DNA of 64,000 bases from an uncultured Formosa sp. (lineage in GTDB: Bacteria; Bacteroidota; Bacteroidia; Flavobacteriales; Flavobacteriaceae), in assembly GCA_913052445.1 (NCBI GenBank), contig CAJXDP010000001.1, forward strand, positions 1 through 64,000, read 5' to 3'. Both the position numbers and the translations under genes were made by a program. Every line of letters begins with the position of its first letter. The stretch's first letter is position 1. The notes below the pieces were generated by a model, which saw only the letters and a program-made list of their open reading frames with translations, made no database searches and was not told the DNA's origin. Below, in pieces: positions 1 through 7,945 of the stretch.

Positions 1-886
1 ATTTATTAATTATATCTCTAATTTCTTTATTGCTTGAACTAACTTCTAAACCAAATAAATATTGGTACAGTCTTTTCCCATCAACTTTTTGTTTGAAATT
101 TAGCTTGTCATGCGTTGAATATATACGAGCCCACTCATTTCGAACTTTACTCCATTTTGTTTGGTTTTCTTCCCACCACTTTATAGCAGCAGTACATTTT
201 GTATTACTTGTTTTCGTGTATGTGTTATACCCTTTTTCTTGAGCAAGTACTATATCTTCTGACTCATCTGTTCTTATTACTTTTAGGTTGTCTTGTTCAT
301 GTAGCCATCCGTTTTTTGTAATTTGAATATTATTTCCTCTAACAGTAACATTATAATCACTTCTTTTGGAATATTCTCGTCTTGGTAGTGGAGCATCTGT
401 TGTGTTTTTCCAGTATTGATTACCGTCAACATGAACCCATGTAGCAGAGCCTGAGTAACGAGGACTGTCGTCTACTTGGTATACTGTTTGCGACCATTGC
501 CCTTTAGTGTCTTTTTTTGAAATATTTTTTATATTCCAAGTATTATTTGCCACGAAATTAAGAGTTTTTTCATTTTCATATTCCCAATCTTGTCTCCAAT
601 GTTTAATCACCATAGTATCATTTATGACTAGCAAATGTTGAATGCTAATTTCATTTTTTTCATCAAGAACTAGTGTAGCCCATTCTAAAGCTTTCGTACT
701 GTAATCCTTTGATCCAACATAATCTTCTTTTGGAGAAAATGTTTCTGAATATTTAAATTCAATTTCAAAACATCCACACATTTCTTTTATGGCTTGACGA
801 TCTAGCTTCTTTTTACTTTGAGCATTCAAACCTGTACAGATTAGTACAATTATACTTAATACTATCGTTTTTAACTTTTTTTTCAT
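1..886 (-). CDS. DUF6607-like exported protein, partial (3' end outside window)
   Basis: The frame is open from an ATG at 886 to the window edge (295 codons), so the C-terminus is missing. The N-terminus is a signal peptide (Lys-rich start, hydrophobic core, ending near LNAQS). After it comes MCGCFEIEFKYSETF, then a Trp/Tyr-rich beta-type sequence. The MCGCFEV/FKYAETF pattern is what I associate with DUF6607, an uncharacterised Bacteroidota family of about 300 residues, so nearly all of the gene is probably present. It is transcribed away from the haem-uptake genes that start at 959, and family members are, from memory, often found beside HmuY/TonB genes; a link with haem or iron is inference. 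A TAAATTTG box at 944-951 is a likely promoter. The + strand frame at 30-242 is a shadow of this gene. Confidence 0.7.
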   Translation of the reverse strand, partial: MKKKLKTIVLSIIVLICTGLNAQSKKKLDRQAIKEMCGCFEIEFKYSETFSPKEDYVGSKDYSTKALEWATLVLDEKNEISIQHLLVINDTMVIKHWRQDWEYENEKTLNFVANNTWNIKNISKKDTKGQWSQTVYQVDDSPRYSGSATWVHVDGNQYWKNTTDAPLPRREYSKRSDYNVTVRGNNIQITKNGWLHEQDNLKVIRTDESEDIVLAQEKGYNTYTKTSNTKCTAAIKWWEENQTKWSKVRNEWARIYSTHDKLNFKQKVDGKRLYQYLFGLEVSSSNKEIRDIINK

Positions 887-943
887 TTTTCATTTTTTAG
901 TATTCTTATTTAGATTAAATAAAAATAATATATATATTTACAG

Positions 944-951
944 CAAATTTA
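944..951 (-). promoter_or_regulatory. -7 box TAAATTTG for the DUF6607-like gene
   Basis: An exact match to the flavobacterial TAnnTTTG element on the - strand, 58 nt before the ATG at 886. It lies in the 72-bp gap shared with the divergent receptor gene. No TTG -33 element is seen at 17-23 nt. Confidence 0.4.
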
Positions 952-958
952 ATTAAGA

Positions 959-3037
959 ATGATTCTAAATAAAAGTTTTTTAACGTTTATTTTAATTTTT
1001 ATTTTAGTTATGCATTCCTTTTCTCAAGGAATACAAGTAGATTCTACTAATCTAGTAAAACTTGAGCAAGTGTTTGTAACAGCAACTCGAACGAATCGTT
1101 TTATATCCACTCTACCACTTCCGGTACACATAATATCTAAGCGTGATATAGAGCAAGCTAATTCCGTTAGACTAAATGACATCCTGAACGAGCAAACCGG
1201 TCTAATTACAGTAAGTGATTATGGAGGTGGCGAAGGAATTCAAATGCAAGGGCTTGATTCACAATACACTTTAATACTTGTAGATGGCATGCCTTTAGTA
1301 GGGCGTCTTGCTGGAACATTAGACATTATGCGGCTAACAACCGCTAATATTAAAAAGATTGAAGTCGTTAAAGGCGCTTCATCTAGTCTTTATGGTAGTG
1401 ACGCAATGGGAGGGGTTATTAATATTATTACCGAGAACCCAGAAAAGGGCTTTAATGTGAAGTTAAATTATAGGCTTGAAACCTTTAGTACTGAAGATAT
1501 GTCAGCGGTACTAAATTATAAAAAAGCAAAGTTTGGATTGCGTGCTTTTTTAAATAAATACAGTAGTAATGGTTTTGATTTAAACCCAAAAACTGAACTA
1601 AAAACAGTAGATCCTTTTGTTAATTACACATTTAACCTAAAGACGGAGTATTCCTTTTCTAAACAGTCTAATTTTTATCTATCACTTAAGTATTTTAATC
1701 AAAATCAAGACTATAATGCATCTGCAATTTTGAGAGGGGAAAGCAGCATAAAGGAATGGAGCTCAAATCTTAAATTTACACGTGAGTTTAGTGCTAAATT
1801 AAGGGCTTATTTTGAGTTTTATGCAACGGTATTTAAAACAGATAACTATTTAATAAACTCTGAAAATGGGACTTTTTTTGATAGTAATTATTTTGATCAA
1901 CAATTAATCCGACCAGAGCTCAGAGTTCAATATAAATTCAATGAGGTCAATGAATTAATTGGGGGAATTGGGTATAGTCACGAATCTTTGGACCGCACTA
2001 ATTTTAGTGTTCAGCCTAAATTTAACGCTCCCTATGTGTATTTGCAATATGACAGTAATCTAACAAATGATATTAATATGATTATTGGGGCTCGCTTTGA
2101 TAGTCATAATAAGTACAGGTCTCAATTCAGTCCAAAAGCAGCGGTCAGATATAGTTTAAATAAAAAATGGTCTCTTAAAGGGTCTGTTGGATATGGCTTC
2201 AAAGCTCCGGACTTTCGACAATTATTTTTTGATTTCACTAATTCTACTGTTGGGTATACTGTTTTAGGATTTAATGTTGCTAATTCTGCGCTAGCTCAAT
2301 TACAATCCCAAGGAGAAATAGCGAATCTAATCATCTCTCCTTCAGATCTTAAAAATACATTAAGTCCCGAAAATTCCATAAGCACTAATATTGGCGTTGA
2401 TTATAAACTCTCACCAAAATTGAATTTTAAAGTCAACTTTTTTAGAAATAATATCAATGACCTAATAGATACCCGAGTTATAGCAAATAAAACGAACGGA
2501 CAAAATGTGTTTAGTTACTATAATGTCAACAAGGTTTATACTAGCGGTTTTGAGATTGATGGGAAATGGAAGCCGTTTAATCAGCTTAAAATTACTGGGG
2601 GATATCAGTTATTGTTTGCAAAAGATAAAGAGGCTGAAGCGGCATTTGAAAAGGGAGATGTTTACGCAAGAAAAGATCCAGTATCACCAGCATTTCAACT
2701 AAAAAAAGAGGACTATTTTGGGTTGTTCAACAGGTCTAGACACATGGTGAATTTAAAACTGTTTTATATGCTACCTAAATGGAAGGCTTTTGCAAATGTT
2801 CGTCTTACTTACAGAAGTAAATATGGACTATTAGATAGTAATGGGAATAATTACCTAGATGTTTATGATGACTTCGTAGAGGCTTACTCAATTCTTGATT
2901 TTTCTATTAATAAAACCTTTTTTAAAAATTACTCATTAAATATTGGGATTGACAACCTCTTTAATTTCACAGACCCACAGAATATTAGCAATATTCCGGG
3001 TCGAATTATATATGCAAAACTTAATATTAGTCTTTAA
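959..3037 (+). CDS. TonB-dependent outer-membrane receptor, probable haem/hemophore receptor (HmuR-like)
   Basis: This 692-residue protein has a signal peptide (about residues 1-23) and a TonB plug domain (about 35-150). The plug shows LPLPVHIISKRDIEQ, a DGMPLVG segment and ASSSLYGSDAMGGVINIIT, the classic plug end. A 22-strand-type beta-barrel follows, ending in an aromatic/aliphatic strand (YAKLNISL). There is no N-terminal CarboxypepD_reg domain, so it is a transport receptor rather than a SusC type. The hmuY-like gene follows after 10 nt, which points to haem or haem-protein uptake across the outer membrane. Substrate is inferred from context. A weaker -7-like sequence (TATATTTA, 933-940) lies upstream. 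Confidence 0.85.
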   Translation: MILNKSFLTFILIFILVMHSFSQGIQVDSTNLVKLEQVFVTATRTNRFISTLPLPVHIISKRDIEQANSVRLNDILNEQTGLITVSDYGGGEGIQMQGLDSQYTLILVDGMPLVGRLAGTLDIMRLTTANIKKIEVVKGASSSLYGSDAMGGVINIITENPEKGFNVKLNYRLETFSTEDMSAVLNYKKAKFGLRAFLNKYSSNGFDLNPKTELKTVDPFVNYTFNLKTEYSFSKQSNFYLSLKYFNQNQDYNASAILRGESSIKEWSSNLKFTREFSAKLRAYFEFYATVFKTDNYLINSENGTFFDSNYFDQQLIRPELRVQYKFNEVNELIGGIGYSHESLDRTNFSVQPKFNAPYVYLQYDSNLTNDINMIIGARFDSHNKYRSQFSPKAAVRYSLNKKWSLKGSVGYGFKAPDFRQLFFDFTNSTVGYTVLGFNVANSALAQLQSQGEIANLIISPSDLKNTLSPENSISTNIGVDYKLSPKLNFKVNFFRNNINDLIDTRVIANKTNGQNVFSYYNVNKVYTSGFEIDGKWKPFNQLKITGGYQLLFAKDKEAEAAFEKGDVYARKDPVSPAFQLKKEDYFGLFNRSRHMVNLKLFYMLPKWKAFANVRLTYRSKYGLLDSNGNNYLDVYDDFVEAYSILDFSINKTFFKNYSLNIGIDNLFNFTDPQNISNIPGRIIYAKLNISL

Positions 3038-3047
3038 ATAAATAACA

Positions 3048-3110
3048 ATGAAAACAATGAAAACAATGAAAACAATGAAAACAATGAAAACAATGAAAAC
3101 AATGAAAACA
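3048..3110 (+). repeat. Seven tandem copies of ATGAAAACA over the hmuY start codon
   Basis: The 9-bp unit ATGAAAACA is repeated seven times without a mismatch, encoding (Met-Lys-Thr)x7. Each copy contains a potential start codon in the same frame, and three more bases of the unit (ACA, 3045-3047) precede the array. Copy-number change would keep the frame but alter the distance from the promoter and the number of alternative starts. Confidence 0.95.
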
Positions 3111-3725
3111 ATTCAATTCATAATCTTAATCTCATTATTTACAGGATTTAGTTCCTGTAGTAATGATGACGATGAACCTTTAGTGGCAGTGGAATCTCAA
3201 ACTATCACTAACCTACAAGCTCAGCAAGCTGGTGGTCAAGGACAGCCTATTTCAGGAGCGTTTGCTAAATTTGATTTCTCAACAGGCCAAACAACAGAAA
3301 GCGACTCTGATTGGGATATAGCCTTTAGAGGAACTTCTATCATTGTAAATGGAGGTATCTCTTTGGGAACTATTGACGAGCCCGAGAGAACTGGTGAAGG
3401 AGCTGCCTATATAGCATCGGGCACAATGGCGTCTGTGATGGAAGTAAGTCAGGACTTATTTGTGCAAGATTCTGATACTGGATATGCAATTACCACCGGA
3501 AGTGAAAACGGTTGGTACTCTTATTCTGGGGCTCCTACATACTTAATAACGCCTATTCCAGGTAAAATTTTAGTATTTAAAACTAGAGATGGACGTTATG
3601 CGAAGGTGGAGATCCTTAGCTATTATGAAAATGCTCCTTCAGAACCTAATGCGTTTACAGATACGTCTCGTGTTTATACTTTTAACTATGTTTATCAGCC
3701 TAATTCAGGCATAACAACCTTTTAA
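3048..3725 (+). CDS. HmuY-family haem-binding lipoprotein
   Basis: 225 residues from the first ATG. The reading frame opens with seven MKT repeats, then a hydrophobic stretch and a lipobox (FSSC), followed by an acidic DDDE linker typical of surface-exposed Bacteroidota lipoproteins. The mature part contains SDSDWDIAFRGTSIIVNGG, the signature of HmuY-like proteins, which take haem from host or environmental haemoproteins and hand it to the TonB receptor. It sits 10 nt after that receptor and 1 nt before the DoxX-like gene, so the three are surely one operon. Because every repeat supplies an in-frame ATG, the actual start is ambiguous. The last ATG (3102) gives an ordinary signal peptide. Confidence 0.85.
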   Translation: MKTMKTMKTMKTMKTMKTMKTIQFIILISLFTGFSSCSNDDDEPLVAVESQTITNLQAQQAGGQGQPISGAFAKFDFSTGQTTESDSDWDIAFRGTSIIVNGGISLGTIDEPERTGEGAAYIASGTMASVMEVSQDLFVQDSDTGYAITTGSENGWYSYSGAPTYLITPIPGKILVFKTRDGRYAKVEILSYYENAPSEPNAFTDTSRVYTFNYVYQPNSGITTF

Positions 3726-3726
3726 A

Positions 3727-4176
3727 ATGAAAAAATCAATTAGTATTATTTTTATTGTACTTCGACTATTGCTAGGGGGTGTAATGATTGCTGGCGGAAT
3801 TGGGAAGTTTCTAAAGCCTGTACCATCTCCTACAGAAGTCCTGCAGAAGGCAGAAAGCTATAAATCTCCAAATGACACGCAAACTTTACAGAAAATACTT
3901 TACATAAGTGGTTCTAAGCAAACCGGTTACTTTTGGGAACTGTTAGGGGTTTGTGAGTTATTATTTGGCTTACTTCTAGTAATTCAGGGAACAGGCTTTA
4001 TTGGGGCTTTACTATTGCTTCCGATTTCATTAAATATATTTTTATTTCATTTATTTTTGGAACCTGATGAGGTTGGAGAACTTATTCAATGGGCACTATT
4101 TTTAACTATTAATATAGTTTTAGTACTTCATGAAAGAAGTAAATGGAAACACTTGTTGTGGATTAAGCCTATTTAG
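3727..4176 (+). CDS. DoxX-family membrane protein
   Basis: 149 residues with about four membrane segments. The first (LRLLLGGVMIAGGIGKFLKP) carries the DoxX-type glycine-rich start. It begins 1 nt after the hmuY stop codon and ends before the terminator at 4241-4268, so it is the third gene of the haem operon. DoxX proteins are small inner-membrane proteins linked to quinone or thiol redox chemistry. Its role in haem uptake is not established; possible jobs are haem handling or redox support at the inner membrane. Family call is good, function is open. Confidence 0.75.
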   Translation: MKKSISIIFIVLRLLLGGVMIAGGIGKFLKPVPSPTEVLQKAESYKSPNDTQTLQKILYISGSKQTGYFWELLGVCELLFGLLLVIQGTGFIGALLLLPISLNIFLFHLFLEPDEVGELIQWALFLTINIVLVLHERSKWKHLLWIKPI

Positions 4177-4240
4177 AGAGGGTATAAAATAAAGATTAAT
4201 TAATTTATAAAATAATCTATAATTAATCTTTCAAATGTCA

Positions 4241-4268
4241 AAAACCTTACTATTTATAGTAAGGTTTT
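4241..4268 (+). terminator. Rho-independent-type hairpin after the haem operon
   Basis: A perfect 12-bp stem (AAAACCTTACTA / TAGTAAGGTTTT) with a TTTA loop, the right arm ending in a T run. It lies 64 nt after the DoxX-like stop and just before the trmL promoter. Confidence 0.85.
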
Positions 4269-4281
4269 ATTTCTTAGTTCT

Positions 4282-4289
4282 TACTTTTG
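4282..4289 (+). promoter_or_regulatory. -7 box TACTTTTG for trmL
   Basis: Exact TAnnTTTG match, 16 nt before the trmL ATG and 13 nt after the preceding terminator hairpin. This order (terminator, promoter, gene) separates trmL from the haem operon. Confidence 0.55.
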
Positions 4290-4305
4290 ATACAAACCCA
4301 ATTAA

Positions 4306-4773
4306 ATGTGCTTTAATATTGTACTGGTAGAGCCAGAAATCCCAAACAACACTGGAAATATAGGTAGACTGAGCTTGGCTTCTGGATCAGTTTTACATTT
4401 AGTAAAGCCGTTTGGGTTTGAGTTGACCAATTCACGTCTTAAAAGAGCTGGGCTAGATTATTGGAAACATGTTTCAGTAAAAATATATGATAGTCTGGAA
4501 GACTTTTTAGCTATTAATATAGATGAGAAGATGGTGTTTCTTTCTGCTGTTGCAGGTGAAAATTATACAGAGATTGCATATGAGGAAAATTTGTTTTTTG
4601 TTTTTGGAAAAGAGTCTGTTGGCTTACCGAAGAAGTTATTAGATAATAATCGTAGTAAATTATTTAAAATTCCTATTCGTAGTCCATATGTTAGAAGTTT
4701 AAATTTAGCTAATGCTGTAAGTGTAGTGATATTTGAAGGGTTAAGGTCTTTAGATGTATCAAATAATCTTTAA
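4306..4773 (+). CDS. trmL: tRNA (cytidine(34)-2'-O)-methyltransferase TrmL (YibK type)
   Basis: 155 residues, the normal size for minimal SPOUT methylases. The N-terminus NIVLVEPEIPNNTGNIGRL is the conserved substrate/knot entry of TrmL. RLKRAGLDYW follows, and the SAM-binding trefoil knot is seen as FVFGKESVGLP and IPIRSPYVRSLNLANAVSVV. The E. coli protein 2'-O-methylates the wobble base of tRNA-Leu isoacceptors. It is a single-gene unit with its own promoter at 4282, convergent with the RNA-modification operon on the other strand. Confidence 0.93.
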   Translation: MCFNIVLVEPEIPNNTGNIGRLSLASGSVLHLVKPFGFELTNSRLKRAGLDYWKHVSVKIYDSLEDFLAINIDEKMVFLSAVAGENYTEIAYEENLFFVFGKESVGLPKKLLDNNRSKLFKIPIRSPYVRSLNLANAVSVVIFEGLRSLDVSNNL

Positions 4774-4889
4774 CTTAATGGTCTAGTAGTTTTCTCAATT
4801 ATTTAATCATTATTTTTTTCAACTTTTATTTATTGTGCTAATATTTATCCAAAATCAAGCATGTTTTGTAGGTTAAAGTTGGTTTACTT

Positions 4890-6071
4890 TTAGACAATAT
4901 GACACTCAATTGAAATTTTATTTCCTAAGCTGCTAGTGAAAAAAAGGTAGTTTTCGCCTCCATCAGAGATCTTGAAATACTTTTTAATAGCATCTATTTT
5001 CTCAGGAAAATTCCGAGTTTTTAAATTTGCTTTCTGTCCGCCAATAATTCGCTTTAGTGTTTTTTTATGATAGGGGTGTGTTGAAGATATCTCGTATATT
5101 TTTCCAGGAAAACCTTCTATAATTGCGTTACTGGTATATAGATGTGTATTTATATCGAGTTTATCGATTTTAAACTGTTCTGAAATTAAACTGAAAGCCC
5201 CAGATTTCATAATAGCTGCATTTGGTTCGTAAAGGAAGCGTTGCGGGGTGCTGAATGTAATTTTAGCGGTTTTTTCCTGAAATGGTTTGAAAGAAAAGTT
5301 TTCAGTTCTGTTACTATATGCATTAATGGTTTTAATAATGACATCTGTATTACTGCTTTTTTCCTGGATAAATAAAAGCTCTTTAACTTCATTTTTTACT
5401 GCAATAATATAAATTTTGCTGACATGCTTTAATGTTTGTAAGGCACTACTAATATCCATCATTGGAGATATTTTGATAAGGATATTTTTACTATAATTAA
5501 AAATTACGTCCTGAAGTGTTGAAATATTTGGTCTACAATCTTCAATAAGAAACTTTTTATTTTTTTGTAGATCTCTGCGTGATGGGTCAATGTAAATCCA
5601 ATCAAATGTTTCTTCGCTAGTTTTTAGGAAATCTACACCATCTGTACATATGGTAGTAATATTGTTGGCTTTTAAAACTTTAAAGTTATGTGCTGCAATT
5701 TTAGCGAGTTTGGCATCAATTTCACATAGAACAACTGTTTTGAATCGCTTAGAAAAATAATAGCTATCTACTCCAAATCCGCCAGTGAGATCTAATATTG
5801 ATTTGCCGTCAATTAAATAGCTTTTAATAAGTGCTGTGGTTTCGGATGAGGTTTGCTCAATATTTAGTTTGTTAGGGTAATAGATATTTGGACTTTCATA
5901 CCATGTTTTTAATTTTAACTTACACTTATTTTTTGATTCAATTTGTTCAATAATTTCCATGAATTCAATCCCTTTAAAGGTGCTACTTTTAAGGATTAAG
6001 GAATGTATATTTGATAATAAATTATTTCCTATAAAATCTTGACAATCAGAGTTTAATATTTTTTTATTCAT
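4890..6071 (-). CDS. Class I SAM-dependent methyltransferase with THUMP-like C-terminal region
   Basis: 393 residues. A Rossmann SAM-binding motif ILDLTGGFGVDSYYFSK lies near residue 95. The catalytic-region motif YIDPSRRD is near 160, and the C-terminal third matches the THUMP-like extension I know from Bacteroidota proteins of this type. The DPSRRD motif and the extension suggest an RNA substrate, but the target is unknown. Its ATG overlaps the end of the TrmH-family gene by 8 nt, so it is the last gene of the operon tsaD-rsmE-DUF4159-trmH-like-this. An RNA methylation role fits those neighbours (inference). Confidence 0.75.
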   Translation of the reverse strand: MNKKILNSDCQDFIGNNLLSNIHSLILKSSTFKGIEFMEIIEQIESKNKCKLKLKTWYESPNIYYPNKLNIEQTSSETTALIKSYLIDGKSILDLTGGFGVDSYYFSKRFKTVVLCEIDAKLAKIAAHNFKVLKANNITTICTDGVDFLKTSEETFDWIYIDPSRRDLQKNKKFLIEDCRPNISTLQDVIFNYSKNILIKISPMMDISSALQTLKHVSKIYIIAVKNEVKELLFIQEKSSNTDVIIKTINAYSNRTENFSFKPFQEKTAKITFSTPQRFLYEPNAAIMKSGAFSLISEQFKIDKLDINTHLYTSNAIIEGFPGKIYEISSTHPYHKKTLKRIIGGQKANLKTRNFPEKIDAIKKYFKISDGGENYLFFTSSLGNKISIECHIV

Positions 6072-6591
6072 CTAAAGGTTTAGGGGTAATTTCATTTATT
6101 TTTTTTGTAAGTTCATAGAGTCCTATACTACATGCTTGAACCACATTCATACTACTATTATTCCCATACATTTCAATATGAATAATTTGGTCGCAAATTT
6201 CTAGAATTGATGCTGAAATACCATATTTTTCATCACCAACAATGAAAGCGATCTTACTATTTTTACTGAGCTTTAACTCAGACATCGGAATACTATTATC
6301 TGTGATTTCTAGCCCAATTATATTGTAGTTTTCAGACTTTAATTCTTTGATTTTATCTAGTGTATTTTCTGTTTTTTCAAAAGATATCGATTGCTCAGTC
6401 GCTCTTGATGTTTTAGTAAATTTTCTACCGAGCTCTGCAGTACTTCCGCCTAAAATTAAATAGACGATCCCAAATGCATCTGCAGCTCTAAACAAGCCAC
6501 CAATATTAGCAGCATGGGTTACGTTGTCACTCACTAAAATAATTGGAAATTTTTTTTTCGAAAATTTATTTGTGTAATGGTCTAATTGCAT
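6064..6591 (-). CDS. TrmH-family (SpoU) RNA 2'-O-methyltransferase
   Basis: 175 residues from the ATG at 6591; the frame is open to a TTG at 6609, but that would overlap the upstream gene. SPOUT motifs are clear: NVTHAANIGGLFRAADAFG (motif 1), IAFIVGDEKYGIS (motif 2) and IEMYGNNSSMNVVQACSIGLYE (motif 3). It therefore methylates a ribose in tRNA or rRNA; the site cannot be read from the sequence. It overlaps the methyltransferase gene downstream by 8 nt. It is the second SPOUT 2'-O-methylase within 2 kb, clearly a different subfamily from TrmL. Confidence 0.85.
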   Translation of the reverse strand: MQLDHYTNKFSKKKFPIILVSDNVTHAANIGGLFRAADAFGIVYLILGGSTAELGRKFTKTSRATEQSISFEKTENTLDKIKELKSENYNIIGLEITDNSIPMSELKLSKNSKIAFIVGDEKYGISASILEICDQIIHIEMYGNNSSMNVVQACSIGLYELTKKINEITPKPLDE

Positions 6592-6598
6592 GGTTGCT

Positions 6599-7243
6599 TT
6601 AGTTATCAAACGCGTATTTTATAATATTTGCTCCCATTTTTAAAGCTTTTAATCTAACTTCATCTGGGTCGTTATGGATGTTTTTATCCTCCCATCCATC
6701 TCCTAAATCACTTTCGTATGTGAATAGTAATATTAATTTGCTTTCATGAAAATAGCCCAATGCTTTAGGTGCTAAACCGTCGTGTTCGTGAATTTTAGGA
6801 ACTCCTTTTGGAAAGGGATACACATTATTATAAATAGGGTGAGATAAAGGGATTTCTGTCATTTGTTTTTCTGGAAACACTTTTTCTAGGGCTTTCATTA
6901 CATAAAGCTTCATGCCGTAGTTGTCATCAATATGTAAAAATCCACCTGATAATAAGTATACTCTTAAGTTTCTAGCGTCATTTTCATCAAATACAACATT
7001 TCCATGTCCTGTCATATGAATAAATGGATATTCAAAAATAGCTGTGCTTCCAGTCTCAACAGATTCTGGTTTTGTTTTAATAGTGGTTTGGATATTTGTA
7101 TTACAAAATTGAATTAAATTTTTTAGTGCACTTGGGTTGCTGTACCAGTCGCCTCCACCACCATATTTTAAAACAGCGATACTTTGGCTTGTACATAAGT
7201 TAATACCAAAGATTAAAAGTAAATATAATTCTCGTCTATTCAT
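6599..7243 (-). CDS. DUF4159 domain protein, exported
   Basis: 214 residues with a short N-terminal signal sequence (hydrophobic, ending near TSQS). The DUF4159 features are an early LKYGGGGDWYSNPS segment, then FPFIHMTGHGNV-type and GGFLHIDDNYG motifs that resemble a GATase-like/ThuA-like fold, and SHPIYNNVYPF. The function of the family is unknown; it is common in Bacteroidota. It overlaps rsmE by 8 nt at its start and lies 7 nt before the trmH-like ATG, so it is locked into an RNA-modification operon although it appears to be exported. That mismatch of compartments is unexplained. Confidence 0.8.
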   Translation of the reverse strand: MNRRELYLLLIFGINLCTSQSIAVLKYGGGGDWYSNPSALKNLIQFCNTNIQTTIKTKPESVETGSTAIFEYPFIHMTGHGNVVFDENDARNLRVYLLSGGFLHIDDNYGMKLYVMKALEKVFPEKQMTEIPLSHPIYNNVYPFPKGVPKIHEHDGLAPKALGYFHESKLILLFTYESDLGDGWEDKNIHNDPDEVRLKALKMGANIIKYAFDN

Positions 7244-7940
7244 TGCAAAGTCGGATAGTATGACAGGCTACTATAGCTGCGGTTTCTGTGCGGAGCCTTG
7301 ACTTGCCTAGTGATACAGGTGTATAATTGTTTTTAAGAGCACTTGCTATTTCTTTGCTACTGAAATCACCTTCTGGACCAATCAAGATCGTAATTGATAT
7401 TCCTGGTTTAACCTGGTCTTTAAATTTTAATTTTTCACCCTTATCACAATGTGCAATAAAAGTCATTCCTTTTTGGGGTTTTTTTATGAATTCGGAAAAG
7501 GTAACTGTTGGATTTAGAGTTGGTAGGTACGGCTGAATAGATTGTTTCATCGCGGATTGTATGATTTTCTCAAACCGCTCTGCTTTGACTATTTTTCTTT
7601 CGCTATTACTACTAATAACAGGTGTAATAACTGTAACTCCTATTTCTGTGGCTTTTTCTAAAAACCATTCATAGCGATCATTCATTTTTGTAGGAGATAC
7701 AACTAGATGAACTGAGTATTCTTTAGGTAGCTCATATTTAGAGTTCAATATATTGACAACGCACTTGTTGTGGTTGGGAATCACGATCTCGGCTTCAAAA
7801 GTCCATCCAATTCCATTGGTAATCATTAAAATATCTCCAGTAGATTTACGCAATACTTTTACAATATGACGACTTTCATCCTTTGAAAAATTAAAGGTAT
7901 TTCTAGTTTGATTGATCTCCGAATTGTAAAATAATTGCAT
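7236..7940 (-). CDS. rsmE: 16S rRNA (uracil(1498)-N(3))-methyltransferase RsmE
   Basis: 234 residues, normal length. It has an N-terminal PUA-like domain (SRHIVKVLRKSTGD, about residues 24-37). The C-terminal SPOUT domain shows KMNDRYEWFLEKATEIGV, SNSERK, ILIGPEGDFSSKEI and SLGKSRLRTETAAI, all diagnostic for RsmE. It methylates U1498 in the decoding region of 16S rRNA. The start is 5 nt after the tsaD stop codon. Confidence 0.95.
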   Translation of the reverse strand: MQLFYNSEINQTRNTFNFSKDESRHIVKVLRKSTGDILMITNGIGWTFEAEIVIPNHNKCVVNILNSKYELPKEYSVHLVVSPTKMNDRYEWFLEKATEIGVTVITPVISSNSERKIVKAERFEKIIQSAMKQSIQPYLPTLNPTVTFSEFIKKPQKGMTFIAHCDKGEKLKFKDQVKPGISITILIGPEGDFSSKEIASALKNNYTPVSLGKSRLRTETAAIVACHTIRLCNE

Positions 7941-7945
7941 TTTCT

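Noticed and set aside
30-242. 70-residue frame on the + strand
   Set aside because: It lies wholly inside the - strand DUF6607-like gene, has poor composition and no promoter or start context.
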